In this document: one piece after another, positions 1 to 5,744 of the stretch | Position numbering within the stretch: position 1 is the stretch's first letter | Layout: each line of letters opens with the position of its first letter | From: Ruminococcus sp. | GTDB lineage: Bacteria; Bacillota; Clostridia; Oscillospirales; Ruminococcaceae | Reading direction: 5' to 3' | Assembly: GCA_003446315.1 (NCBI GenBank) | Contig: DMBA01000373.1 | Coordinates: 2,256-8,971, forward strand | DNA length: 6,716 bases | The notes under the pieces: model-generated | The model's database searches: none | What the model was told of the DNA's origin: nothing | Seen by the model: the letters and a program-made list of their open reading frames with translations, nothing else | Program-made: the position numbers and the translations under genes

Positions 1-209
1 CCGTGCGGTGCTTCGATCATATCACAGTTGAAGTAGTTATAAGCAAATACCGAGCAGCCAACCGGGCATACGCCGACAGTTGTGCCTTCAATGCCCATCT
101 CGTCGATGACCTCTGCAACCAGACGGTGGATGATACCGTGGGTGCAGCCTGCGCAATAGTGCAGACGGACATCGCACAGGGAATGGGGTCTTTCAAATAC
201 AACAGCCAT
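1..209 (-). CDS. 2-oxoacid:ferredoxin oxidoreductase, TPP-binding beta subunit (N-terminal part)
   Basis: This is the first 69 codons of a gene that continues beyond base 1. Its product would be the beta subunit that binds thiamine pyrophosphate and decarboxylates a 2-oxoacid, passing electrons to ferredoxin in the cytoplasm. The translation begins [11 protein letters not shown] and has HYCAGCTHG at residues 17-25, matching the Y-C-x-G-C-x-H-G signature near the start of KorB/VorA/PorB-type beta subunits, then [11 protein letters not shown] at 46-56. The ATG (209-207) overlaps the TAA of the alpha-subunit gene as TAATG. A strong GGAGGT ribosome binding site lies 8 nt upstream, inside the end of the alpha gene, so the two are probably translationally coupled in equal amounts. 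Operon order ferredoxin-alpha-beta suggests a gamma subunit next, outside the window. Family assignment is firm; substrate is not determined. Confidence 0.9.
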   Translation of the reverse strand, partial: MAVVFERPHSLCDVRLHYCAGCTHGIIHRLVAEVIDEMGIEGTTVGVCPVGCSVFAYNYFNCDMIEAPH

Positions 210-1270
210 TACTGTGCACCTCCGTTCAGCTTTCTGAGTTCCTCCAGAACCTCATTCGGGGAAGGAACGACACCGCCGGTTCTGCCATAGAAGGATACCG
301 GGATCTTGCAGTCAAGTGCCAGCTTGACATCATCGACCATCTGACCCATATTCATCTCAACAGACAGCACTGCCTTTGCCTGCTTTGTCGCATCCTGAAG
401 CTGCTGCTTCGGGAACGGCCAAAGTGTGATCGGGCGGAACAGACCTGCTTTGATGCCTTCTGCTCTTGCCTTGTTGACGGCGGATTTTGCGATACGGGAT
501 GTTGCGCCGAATGCGGTTACGACGATATCGGCATCGTCACACAGATAACATTCTGCATCAGACTCTGTTTTCTCGATCACTGCATAGCGCTCATAACGCT
601 TTTTGACCTGTTCTTCGAGGTCGGCAGCTTCAATATAGAGCGAATTGACAATGTGATGCTCACGCTTCATCTCTGTGCCGCATGCAGCCCAGGAGGAATT
701 GTCAGCGCCGTTTGCGGAAATCTCCGGGAATTCGACCGGCTCCATCATCTGACCGAGCAGACCGTCGGAAAGCAGCATGACCGGCATACGGTACTTTTCA
801 GCGAGATCGAATGCACGAACGACCATGTTCACGACTTCCTGAACAGAATTCGGTGCAAGGATAATCAGACGGAAATCGCCGTGACCCAAACCCTTTGTTG
901 CCTGCCAGTAATCCTGCTGGGAAGGCTGGATGGAACCAAGACCCGGGCCGCCGCGCTCCACATTGACGATCAGACAGGGAACGTCAGAACCTGCAATATA
1001 AGAAATACCTTCGGATTTCAGCGAAATTCCGGGGGAAGAAGAAGATGTCATGACACGGGTTCCGGTGCCGCCTGCACCCAGAACCATATTGATTGCTGCG
1101 ACTTCAGATTCAGCCTGAAGGAATACGCCGCCGCGCTTGGGCATCTGCTTGGAGAGATACTCGGAAAGCTCGGTCTGCGGAGTAATCGGGTAGCCAAAGA
1201 AACACTTGCAGCCTGCGCGGATTGCCGCCTCGGCGAGTGCCTCATTGCCTTTCATCAAAACTTTTTCCAA
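209..1270 (-). CDS. vorB: 2-oxoacid:ferredoxin oxidoreductase alpha subunit, VorB-like
   Basis: Alpha subunit of a multi-subunit 2-oxoacid:ferredoxin oxidoreductase, which makes an acyl-CoA and CO2 from a 2-oxoacid and CoA while reducing ferredoxin. With the start used here it is 353 residues, close to what I expect for stand-alone alpha subunits. The N-terminal pyrimidine-binding domain shows [12 protein letters not shown] (6-17), the YPITP motif (27-31), QAESE (52-56), the serine run TSSSSPG (75-81) and ERGGPGLG (105-112). The second domain starts around residue 240. The sequence most resembles proteins annotated as 3-methyl-2-oxobutanoate dehydrogenase subunit VorB, but 2-oxoglutarate or indolepyruvate-type substrates cannot be excluded. 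Start choice: TTG at 1270 has AAAGGA 9 nt upstream. A TTG at 1279 is too close to that site, and the ATG at 1255 lacks a good site but would lose only five residues. The gene lies 20 nt after the ferredoxin gene. Confidence 0.93.
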   Translation of the reverse strand: MEKVLMKGNEALAEAAIRAGCKCFFGYPITPQTELSEYLSKQMPKRGGVFLQAESEVAAINMVLGAGGTGTRVMTSSSSPGISLKSEGISYIAGSDVPCLIVNVERGGPGLGSIQPSQQDYWQATKGLGHGDFRLIILAPNSVQEVVNMVVRAFDLAEKYRMPVMLLSDGLLGQMMEPVEFPEISANGADNSSWAACGTEMKREHHIVNSLYIEAADLEEQVKKRYERYAVIEKTESDAECYLCDDADIVVTAFGATSRIAKSAVNKARAEGIKAGLFRPITLWPFPKQQLQDATKQAKAVLSVEMNMGQMVDDVKLALDCKIPVSFYGRTGGVVPSPNEVLEELRKLNGGAQ

Positions 1271-1279
1271 TGAAAACAA

Positions 1280-1285
1280 TCCTTT
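1280..1285 (-). promoter_or_regulatory. Ribosome binding site deciding the vorB start
   Basis: The only good Shine-Dalgarno match before vorB is AAAGGA here. It is 9 nt from the TTG at 1270-1268, zero from the TTG at 1279 and about 24 nt from the ATG at 1255. This favours a TTG start codon. Confidence 0.5.
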
Positions 1286-1290
1286 CCGTT

Positions 1291-1497
1291 TTATTTTTCA
1301 ATTACGATGGCACAATCCGGACACATCATTGCGCACATGGCACATCCGATGCACTTGCTGTCATCGGTACAATAGGCGGTAAATACGCCTTCCTTGTTGC
1401 GTTTCTCATGCTGAATTGCAACAATCTGCTTAGGACATGCAGTTGTGCAAAGCTCACATCCCTTGCAGCGGTCGAAAATGACACTCATTTTTGCCAT
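1291..1497 (-). CDS. 2x[4Fe-4S] ferredoxin-like subunit of the oxidoreductase
   Basis: Small iron-sulfur protein, 68 residues from the start chosen here. It carries two classical cluster motifs: C-K-G-C-E-L-C-T-T-A-C-P near the N-terminus and C-I-G-C-A-M-C-A-M-M-C-P near the C-terminus. Each supplies the C-x2-C-x2-C-x3-C-P pattern that binds one cubane cluster, so all eight ligand cysteines are present. As first gene of the operon it is the likely delta/ferredoxin subunit (KorD or VorD role), relaying electrons from the TPP centre to free ferredoxin. Start: an ATG at 1509 sits directly on the AAAGGA ribosome binding site (1510-1515) and is unlikely to be used. The ATG at 1497, giving MAKMSVIFDRCKGC, is 12 nt downstream and fits usual family beginnings. 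TAA ends the gene 20 nt before vorB. Confidence 0.93.
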   Translation of the reverse strand: MAKMSVIFDRCKGCELCTTACPKQIVAIQHEKRNKEGVFTAYCTDDSKCIGCAMCAMMCPDCAIVIEK

Positions 1498-1583
1498 AGG
1501 TGTTACCATTCCTTTCTTTTGGAGTTTGTTTGAGGCTCAAGGGTTGCAGTCCGGACGGCGCACTCTCAAAACCTTCAACCCAT

Positions 1584-1612
1584 ATTATATCACATTCCTG
1601 CGATTTTTGCAA
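1584..1612 (-). promoter_or_regulatory. Sigma-A promoter of the oxidoreductase operon
   Basis: On the minus strand, TTGCAA (1612-1607) is followed after exactly 17 nt by a perfect TATAAT (1589-1584). Transcription should start near 1577, leaving an untranslated leader of about 80 nt before the ferredoxin ATG. The leader includes a short palindrome, TTGAG-C-CTCAA (minus strand, around 1530-1540). I recognise no riboswitch or T-box features in it. Confidence 0.8.
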
Positions 1613-1666
1613 TAGGGGGCATCGCATTTTTGCATACATGTACAATTGTCATATCGTTTCTGATGC

Positions 1667-1706
1667 AAAAAAAGCCCGAAAGCAGGGCATTTCGTCTGCT
1701 TTCGGG
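1667..1706 (-). terminator. Intrinsic terminator of the DUF308 gene
   Basis: A perfect 11-bp inverted repeat (CTGCTTTCGGG at 1696-1706 with its complement at 1675-1685) encloses a 10-nt loop. Read leftward it is followed by one C and then seven T (1673-1667). It lies about 30 nt after the DUF308 stop codon and insulates that gene from the oxidoreductase promoter further left. The plus strand lacks a comparable T run, so it works mainly in one direction. Confidence 0.92.
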
Positions 1707-1735
1707 TTCTGTTTTCGTTAAGATGCTGCGGGATC

Positions 1736-2233
1736 TCAGCTTTGTTTTGCATTGATCCATGTGCCGGTCAGTCCGTTGTAGATCAGGATCACGCCGCAGA
1801 TCCGGACAAGATTCTTGATGGATGAGATCGGGTTGCTGAACACGAAAATACCTGCGATAATGGTCACAACGGAAAGTGCAGCCATAATGATCCAACTGGA
1901 ATCACCGGATTTTTTTGCCTCCAGTGCTTTCACCAAATGCGAGACACCGCTGATGATGATGACTGCGGCTGCAAACAGCGGCAGCACGGATGCGATAAAG
2001 CCGGGGAACAGCAAAACTGCTGCACCTGCGATGATCGCAACGATTGCACCGGCAAAGGATGCCTGCGATGCACTGCTGTCTTTCAGGCAGGACAGGATCT
2101 TTGCGACACCGTACACGATCAGTACGATACCGACAAAACGCAGAAGTGTTGCGAGTGCGGTTCCGGGCATCAGGACAAGGATGATGCCGATGATCGTCAT
2201 AATCAGTCCTGAACTCATATTCAAGTTTTTCAT
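1736..2233 (-). CDS. DUF308 / HdeD-like six-helix membrane protein
   Basis: A 165-residue, very hydrophobic protein with six predicted transmembrane segments at about 8-28, 30-50, 60-76, 79-100, 112-132 and 140-158. It has a visible three-fold internal repeat: each helix pair is joined by a proline turn (LMPGTA at 21-26, LFPGFI at 75-80, FSNPIS at 132-137) and is followed by a G-x4-I-x2-G-like stretch (VGIVLIVYG, AAVIIISGV, CGVILIYNG). That arrangement and length are typical of the DUF308/HdeD family. HdeD is linked to acid resistance in enterobacteria; the role in Firmicutes is not established and I infer none. The ATG has a perfect AGGAGG 8 nt upstream and its own promoter. A strong terminator follows the TGA stop, so it can be an independent unit. 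Confidence 0.85.
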   Translation of the reverse strand: MKNLNMSSGLIMTIIGIILVLMPGTALATLLRFVGIVLIVYGVAKILSCLKDSSASQASFAGAIVAIIAGAAVLLFPGFIASVLPLFAAAVIIISGVSHLVKALEAKKSGDSSWIIMAALSVVTIIAGIFVFSNPISSIKNLVRICGVILIYNGLTGTWINAKQS

Positions 2234-2265
2234 AGCGAATACCTCCTTTTTTCTCTGTTGTCACT

Positions 2266-2294
2266 ATTATACCCGAAACTGCTTGAAAAGGCAA
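2266..2294 (-). promoter_or_regulatory. Sigma-A promoter of the DUF308 gene
   Basis: Minus-strand TTGCCT (2294-2289), 17-nt spacer, perfect TATAAT (2271-2266). Predicted start near 2259 gives a leader of about 25 nt containing the AGGAGG site (2242-2247). There is no convincing terminator between the DUF6179 stop (2323) and this promoter, so readthrough from the upstream operon may add to expression. Confidence 0.75.
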
Positions 2295-2322
2295 TGGTTT
2301 TCACCAAACCTTTATTAAAACT

Positions 2323-3300
2323 TCATTTTTCATCCGGAAGCAGTGCAAACCAGCCTTTCAGCGTCTTTTTTTCGATTCTGGTAAACATAATTTCAGAAAG
2401 CGCCGGCATGGATTCTTTCAGATAATCCAGCAGTGCAGCATTTTCTGCATATGGCTCGTGTTCCAGAACAGCGGTCAGATCGGCGCAAAGCTGCGCTGCT
2501 GTGCTGTTTTCGTATGCGGCTTCAAGCTGTGCCGTTTCTGCGGCGGTCACGGCGAATGCGGCATCTGTTCCGCCGGCAAGTGCGGCGGTCAGGCGGTGAC
2601 GCAGGGCAAGTTCTGCGATGTTTTCGGCGATCATCTCCGGATCTGTCAGGTAATTTTGCGCATAACGCTGCATCAGATCCTGCACTTCTGCTTTATCATA
2701 GTATTCCAGCAGTTCTGCTTCCCGCAGCAGCGCAGTATAATAACGATGTACGCCAAGCACACCGCTTTCTGTGACGGGGCGCTCTGCCAGCAGCGGATAT
2801 GTAAATTGAACCTTTGTATCGACGGCACGGAATCTTGCATCATATTTGGTGCAGAACTGTTCGAAATCTTTCAGTAAGCCGCGGAAAAATGTGGTCTGGT
2901 AAGGCTTCATTTTCAGATAAGCCTGACGGAAATGTGCTTTCGCTTCTTCATAAAGCTGCAAACTGCGGAGCTGCCCTGCGTCCAATAATACCGAAAGCGG
3001 CTGACTGCGCAGCGCATCCTCTGCTGCTGCATCGGAATGCAGCTCCAGCAAAATGACATCCAACTGACAGAATACAGATGCATAAAAAGCCTCTGCCTGC
3101 TTGCGTGTGACTGTCCCGCTTTTGCCTTTTGTATATGCGGCGGCACGCTCTGCGGCAGCTTCATGCAGCCCTTTGCGCAGGGCTTCCAGTGTTTCTGCCG
3201 GGATGCTGCCGGCGGCTGCTGCATGACGGAGCAGAGCAAGCGTATAATCCCGATGCGGCAGCGCCTCTGCCTGCTGTCCGGAAACGATCAATTGTTCCAT
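2323..3300 (-). CDS. DUF6179-like protein of unknown function
   Basis: A 325-residue soluble protein with no signal peptide or membrane segment, rich in alanine, leucine and glutamate and probably almost all helical. From memory of the family it resembles DUF6179: the elements are YTKGKSGTV-x4-A (56-69) followed by a FYASVFCQLD block (72-81), then FEQFCTKYDARFRA (146-159), YPLL (168-171), an RYYTALLREAELLEYY stretch (186-201) and a MIAENIAELAL stretch (223-233). No enzymatic motif is recognisable. The ATG at 3300 has AAGGAG 8 nt upstream, inside the end of the DUF6323 gene, and the two frames overlap by 13 nt, so they are co-transcribed and probably coupled. Function unknown; the domain name rests on recalled patterns and needs a profile search. 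Confidence 0.75.
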   Translation of the reverse strand: MEQLIVSGQQAEALPHRDYTLALLRHAAAAGSIPAETLEALRKGLHEAAAERAAAYTKGKSGTVTRKQAEAFYASVFCQLDVILLELHSDAAAEDALRSQPLSVLLDAGQLRSLQLYEEAKAHFRQAYLKMKPYQTTFFRGLLKDFEQFCTKYDARFRAVDTKVQFTYPLLAERPVTESGVLGVHRYYTALLREAELLEYYDKAEVQDLMQRYAQNYLTDPEMIAENIAELALRHRLTAALAGGTDAAFAVTAAETAQLEAAYENSTAAQLCADLTAVLEHEPYAENAALLDYLKESMPALSEIMFTRIEKKTLKGWFALLPDEK

Positions 3301-4139
3301 GCTGTCTGCTCCTTTCCGTTTGCCGCTTCATCTTCGGCTTCCCATGCTTCAGCCTGTGCTTCCCATTCTGCTTCCTGCTGCGGACTCGGCAGCAGCAGCT
3401 CCGGATTGCGCATCAGCACTTCGCTCAGTTCTTCAGCATAACTGCCGCGGGTGTGCTCTGCATAATCCCAGTCGTAATCCCGGACATAATTGCCGAACAT
3501 ATCCTTATGCAGCGCTTCCCGATACATATAATCATAAGTCTGTTCTTCGTATTCCGTTTCGTAGATGCTTTCTTCTTCTTCCTGCATCAGTTTATCGGCA
3601 TAAAGCGCTCGCATTTCCGGATCGCCCTCTGCGGCTGCCGCTTTTTTGCGCTTCGCTGCACGGTATTCCAGCAGCCGGCGCATGCCCGTCACGACGATCC
3701 GTTCCATTTGTGTCTGCATTTCGGCACAGTCGCCGCAGCAGGACGGGCTGACATAAAACTGATACATATAATCCAGCAGCGCATTGTCAGAAAGATAACA
3801 TTCCGGATCGTCGGATGCATCATAAAGCGCCTGCAAATCGCCTTTGATCTGATAAAACGCTTCCGTCAGGGATGCAATGCGCTGTGCGTAATACGTTCCC
3901 AGATATCCGGACGGCAGGAATTTGTGGATCAGACGCGGCACAATGCTGTCGCCGAACTGCACAAGCTCCTCATCTTTGATTGATTTTTTTGCAGTAGATA
4001 CAAGCATTTCTGCTTCATCCGGCGTGAGCTGAATGCCGTAACTGCTCCATGCTTCCTGATTTGTTGCGAGAATATGATTTTTCTGTGCAGCCGGTGTGAG
4101 CAGACCGAATGAATCTGCAAGGGAAAGTGAAAAATCCAT
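3288..4139 (-). CDS. DUF6323-like protein with acidic C-terminal extension
   Basis: A 283-residue soluble protein, first gene of a two-gene operon with the DUF6179-like gene. Residues 1-165 resemble DUF6323 as I recall it: ILATNQ (23-28), YGIQLTPDEAEMLV (34-47), FGDSIVPRLIHKFLPSGYL (62-80), then YYAQRIASLTEAFYQIK (83-99) and a LSDNALLDYMYQFYV block (116-130). A cysteine group, CCGDC (134-138), follows where it could bind a metal. After a basic patch (RAAKRKKA, 160-167) the last ~110 residues are different: strongly acidic and tyrosine-rich (EEEESIYETEYEEQTYDYMY), then a D-Y-D-W-D-Y run and an E/A/W-rich tail. I do not recall this tail from the family. ATG at 4139 has AGGAG 8 nt upstream. Expression probably depends on the leftward promoter at 4261-4290 and may be affected by the antisense RNA described here. 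Function unknown. Confidence 0.78.
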   Translation of the reverse strand: MDFSLSLADSFGLLTPAAQKNHILATNQEAWSSYGIQLTPDEAEMLVSTAKKSIKDEELVQFGDSIVPRLIHKFLPSGYLGTYYAQRIASLTEAFYQIKGDLQALYDASDDPECYLSDNALLDYMYQFYVSPSCCGDCAEMQTQMERIVVTGMRRLLEYRAAKRKKAAAAEGDPEMRALYADKLMQEEEESIYETEYEEQTYDYMYREALHKDMFGNYVRDYDWDYAEHTRGSYAEELSEVLMRNPELLLPSPQQEAEWEAQAEAWEAEDEAANGKEQTAWNN

Positions 4140-4160
4140 AGCCTTCGCTCCTTTCGTTTT

Positions 4161-4178
4161 GCTGTCCCTCTTGACAGC
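4161..4178 (-). promoter_or_regulatory. Leader hairpin just before the DUF6323 ribosome binding site
   Basis: In the leftward mRNA, GCTGTC and GACAGC form a 6-bp stem with a 6-nt loop, ending about 7 nt before the AAAGGAG site. It is not followed by a T run, so it is not a terminator. The same DNA carries the -35 box (4171-4176) of the opposing promoter, so the symmetry may be partly accidental. Confidence 0.45.
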
Positions 4179-4199
4179 AGGAAGAAAATGTGTTATAAT
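4171..4199 (+). promoter_or_regulatory. Perfect-consensus promoter of the small RNA
   Basis: TTGACA (4171-4176), a 17-nt spacer and TATAAT (4194-4199), with TG at 4191-4192 giving an extended -10 as well. Every recognised sigma-A element is ideal. Predicted start is near A4206. No open reading frame with a ribosome binding site follows before the terminator at 4275-4306. Confidence 0.88.
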
Positions 4200-4225
4200 A
4201 GAACCAACAATTCAGTAAAATGGGT

Positions 4226-4249
4226 CAGATATCGGCTTTCCGATATCTG
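4226..4249. repeat. Perfect inverted repeat shared by both opposing transcripts
   Basis: CAGATATCGG, a 4-nt spacer CTTT, then the exact reverse complement. As RNA it gives a 10-bp hairpin in both transcripts, with loops CUUU (rightward) and AAAG (leftward) that are mutually complementary. As DNA it is a symmetric site at about +21 to +44 of one promoter and +6 to +29 of the other, which would also suit a dimeric repressor. Confidence 0.85.
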
Positions 4250-4260
4250 GATAATATCAT

Positions 4261-4290
4261 ATTATAACACGGAACCGTATTGCTTGTCAA
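4261..4290 (-). promoter_or_regulatory. Promoter of the DUF6323-DUF6179 operon
   Basis: On the minus strand TTGACA (4290-4285), an 18-nt spacer and TATAAT (4266-4261), again with a TG forming an extended -10 (TGTTATAAT). Predicted start near 4255, leaving a leader of about 115 nt. Its -35 box lies inside the stem-loop of the opposing small RNA's terminator, and it points directly at the promoter at 4171-4199. Confidence 0.8.
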
Positions 4291-4306
4291 GCGATACGGC
4301 TTTTTT
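4275..4306 (+). terminator. Intrinsic terminator of the small RNA
   Basis: CCGTATTGCTT (4275-4285) pairs with AAGCGATACGG (4289-4299), 11 bp including one G-T wobble, around a tight GTC loop. It is followed by one C and six T (4301-4306). It should end transcription from 4206 before the CNNM gene. Confidence 0.88.
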
Positions 4307-4357
4307 CGTCGATTTTTCCGGATATCTGCCTGTGATGTGCAATGCCGCATGATACCC

Positions 4358-4386
4358 TTGACAAAAAGCTGAAAATATAATATAAT
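4358..4386 (+). promoter_or_regulatory. Consensus promoter of the CNNM-transglutaminase operon
   Basis: TTGACA (4358-4363), 17-nt spacer, TATAAT (4381-4386); an overlapping second TATAAT at 4376-4381 has too short a spacer (12 nt) for this -35. Predicted start near 4393, about 32 nt before the chosen start codon. It lies downstream of the small-RNA terminator, so the operon is expressed independently. Confidence 0.85.
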
Positions 4387-4424
4387 CATAGCAATATACA
4401 AAAGAAAGGTTGGCGATCATAAGA

Positions 4425-5744
4425 ATGGAAACTGACGGAGACCGATTATGGATGGTGATCGGGCTGCTCTGCGTGCTGGCTGTATTGCGTGCGTGGTATT
4501 CTGCATGCGAAACGGCTTTGACCGAGATCAATGATGCGGTCGTGAAGGCAAGGGCGGCGGAACATAAAGCGTGGGAACCGCTGAACCGTCTGATCGAAAA
4601 TCCGACCCGTATGCGGCGCTGCTTTACGATGCACCGCATCTTCTCTGCACTCATCATCGGCATGATCTGCTGGCTGCTCTGCGGCAGCAAAATTGCGGAA
4701 CTGTTTCCGTTTCAGGGCGGTTCCATGATCGCGGCGCTGCTGCTGACAATCGTGCTGATGCTGCTGATGGCGATTCTGACCGATCTGTTTCCGAAACGCA
4801 TTGCAAGACACTGGACGGAACGGATCGCACGCATTGCTGTGCCCTCTGTGCGCGGTCTGATGCTCCTGCTGACCCCTTTCTGGGTGATCGCTTCCGGCGG
4901 AACTGCCGTTCTGTGCAAAATGTTCCGGATCCCGGTCAAAGACAGTGTGGATGTGGTCACAGAGGAAGAGATCCGGCTGCTGGTGGATGCAGGAAACGAA
5001 ACGGGCGGCATCGAGGAAAGTCAGCGGGAAATGATAAACAATATTTTTACATTTGATGATGTTCCGGTTTCCGATGTGATGACGCACCGGAAGGATATGA
5101 CTGCCGTTCCGAAAGAAGCAATGGCATCTGAAACGGCGAAAATTGCAATGGAAGAAGGCTTTTCAAGAATACCGGTCTATGAAAACCACATTGATACGAT
5201 TGTCGGGATCGTGCTGGTGAAAGATCTGCTGCCGCTGGTCGGGAAAGCAGAGGATTGCCCGATCCGGGAACTGATGCGGGAAGCGTGCTTTGTGCCGGAA
5301 ACTGCAAAATGCCGTGATGTCTTTCAGCAAATGCGGAGAGATAAAGTGCAGCTTGCGATCGTGGCGGATGAATACGGCGGAACTGCCGGCATGGTCACGA
5401 TGGAAGATCTGCTGGAAGAGATCGTCGGCAGCATTCAGGATGAATATGACGATGAAGAAGCAGAATTTACGGAGCTTTCTGAAGGCGTGTATTCGATTGC
5501 GGGTTCTGCGGATCCGGAAGATATCCTGCCGAAGCTCGGCGTGAAGTGCGAGGCGGATGATGCATATGACACAATGAGCGCATTTGTGGTGCATCTGCTT
5601 GGCAGAGTGCCGGAAACCGGCGAACGGCATACCGTGGAACAGGACGGCGTGCGCTATACGCTGCTTTCCTATGAGGATAACTGGATCAGCCGGATTCAGG
5701 CGGAAAAAATCGGAGAAAGGGAGATCCATGCCGAGGCGAAGTAA
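4425..5744 (+). CDS. CNNM/CorC-HlyC family membrane protein (DUF21 + CBS pair + CorC-HlyC domain)
   Basis: A 439-residue protein of the family that includes magnesium transport or efflux proteins (CorC, CNNM) and the misnamed hemolysin C group. The DUF21 membrane domain spans about 8-165: helix 1 with the ACETAL motif (27-32), further helices near 72-86, 101-119 and 143-163. A CBS pair follows, with [11 protein letters not shown] (215-225), [18 protein letters not shown] (246-263) and the signature [19 protein letters not shown] (314-332). The C-terminal CorC-HlyC transporter-associated domain covers about 355-428. Length and order are typical. The GExxPK segment of DUF21 reads TDLFPK here and the usual Asn of helix 2 is missing. 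Start: ATG 4425 is 15 nt after GAAAGG; a TTG at 4410 abuts it; ATG 4452 has GGAG 11 nt upstream but trims helix 1. The end overlaps the next gene by 17 nt. Confidence 0.92.
   Translation: METDGDRLWMVIGLLCVLAVLRAWYSACETALTEINDAVVKARAAEHKAWEPLNRLIENPTRMRRCFTMHRIFSALIIGMICWLLCGSKIAELFPFQGGSMIAALLLTIVLMLLMAILTDLFPKRIARHWTERIARIAVPSVRGLMLLLTPFWVIASGGTAVLCKMFRIPVKDSVDVVTEEEIRLLVDAGNETGGIEESQREMINNIFTFDDVPVSDVMTHRKDMTAVPKEAMASETAKIAMEEGFSRIPVYENHIDTIVGIVLVKDLLPLVGKAEDCPIRELMREACFVPETAKCRDVFQQMRRDKVQLAIVADEYGGTAGMVTMEDLLEEIVGSIQDEYDDEEAEFTELSEGVYSIAGSADPEDILPKLGVKCEADDAYDTMSAFVVHLLGRVPETGERHTVEQDGVRYTLLSYEDNWISRIQAEKIGEREIHAEAK

Larger units (their letters stand above)
4206..4306 (+). ncRNA. Predicted ~100-nt small RNA, antisense to the DUF6323 leader
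   Basis: The interval between a consensus promoter and a strong intrinsic terminator defines a short transcript. Its parts in order are a ~20-nt unpaired 5' tail, a perfect 10-bp hairpin with a CTTT loop (4226-4249), an A/T-only palindrome (4251-4265) that may form a weak stem, and the terminator hairpin with six T. The only open frame inside is 15 codons from an ATG at 4220 without a ribosome binding site, so a coding role is unlikely. The first ~50 nt are complementary to the predicted 5' end of the leftward DUF6323 mRNA, which suggests cis-antisense action; action on other mRNAs is equally untested. It could also be an attenuated leader of the CNNM gene, but that gene has its own promoter downstream. 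I do not recognise a known RNA family. Confidence 0.65.

Noticed and set aside
653..1273. 206-codon open frame on the plus strand
   Set aside because: It is antisense to the clearly identified vorB gene, with a composition typical of an antisense frame and no ribosome binding site noted.
1541..1581. GGGTTG/CAACCC inverted repeat considered as a riboswitch or attenuator in the oxidoreductase leader
   Set aside because: The outer arm at 1576-1581 lies at or before the predicted start of transcription (about 1577), the loop is long (29 nt), and no known riboswitch features or terminator are present.
1675..1716. Bidirectional action of the DUF308 terminator
   Set aside because: On the plus strand the stem is followed by TTCTGTTTTCG, not a continuous T run, and no plus-strand gene ends there.
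2302..2316. GGTTT/AAACC hairpin considered as the terminator of the DUF6179 operon
   Set aside because: Only 5 bp, A/T-rich, and not followed by a T run on the minus strand.
3129..3983. Long open frame (284 codons) on the plus strand
   Set aside because: It is antisense to the DUF6323 and DUF6179 genes, which have good ribosome binding sites and family resemblance. Its translation is rich in Cys, Phe, His and Arg with no recognisable domain, typical of a shadow frame.
4220..4267. 15-codon open frame inside the small RNA (MGQISAFRYLDNIIL)
   Set aside because: It has no ribosome binding site upstream, and most of it is dictated by the hairpin and A/T palindrome.
4171..4290. A ~120-bp symmetric block that might be a MITE or an invertible promoter with terminal inverted repeats
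   Set aside because: The similarity between the two ends is confined to the -35 (CTTGACA) and -10 (GTGTTATAATA) elements. The spacers differ in sequence and length (17 and 18 nt), there is no target-site duplication, and no recombinase gene is nearby. Two real opposing promoters explain it better.
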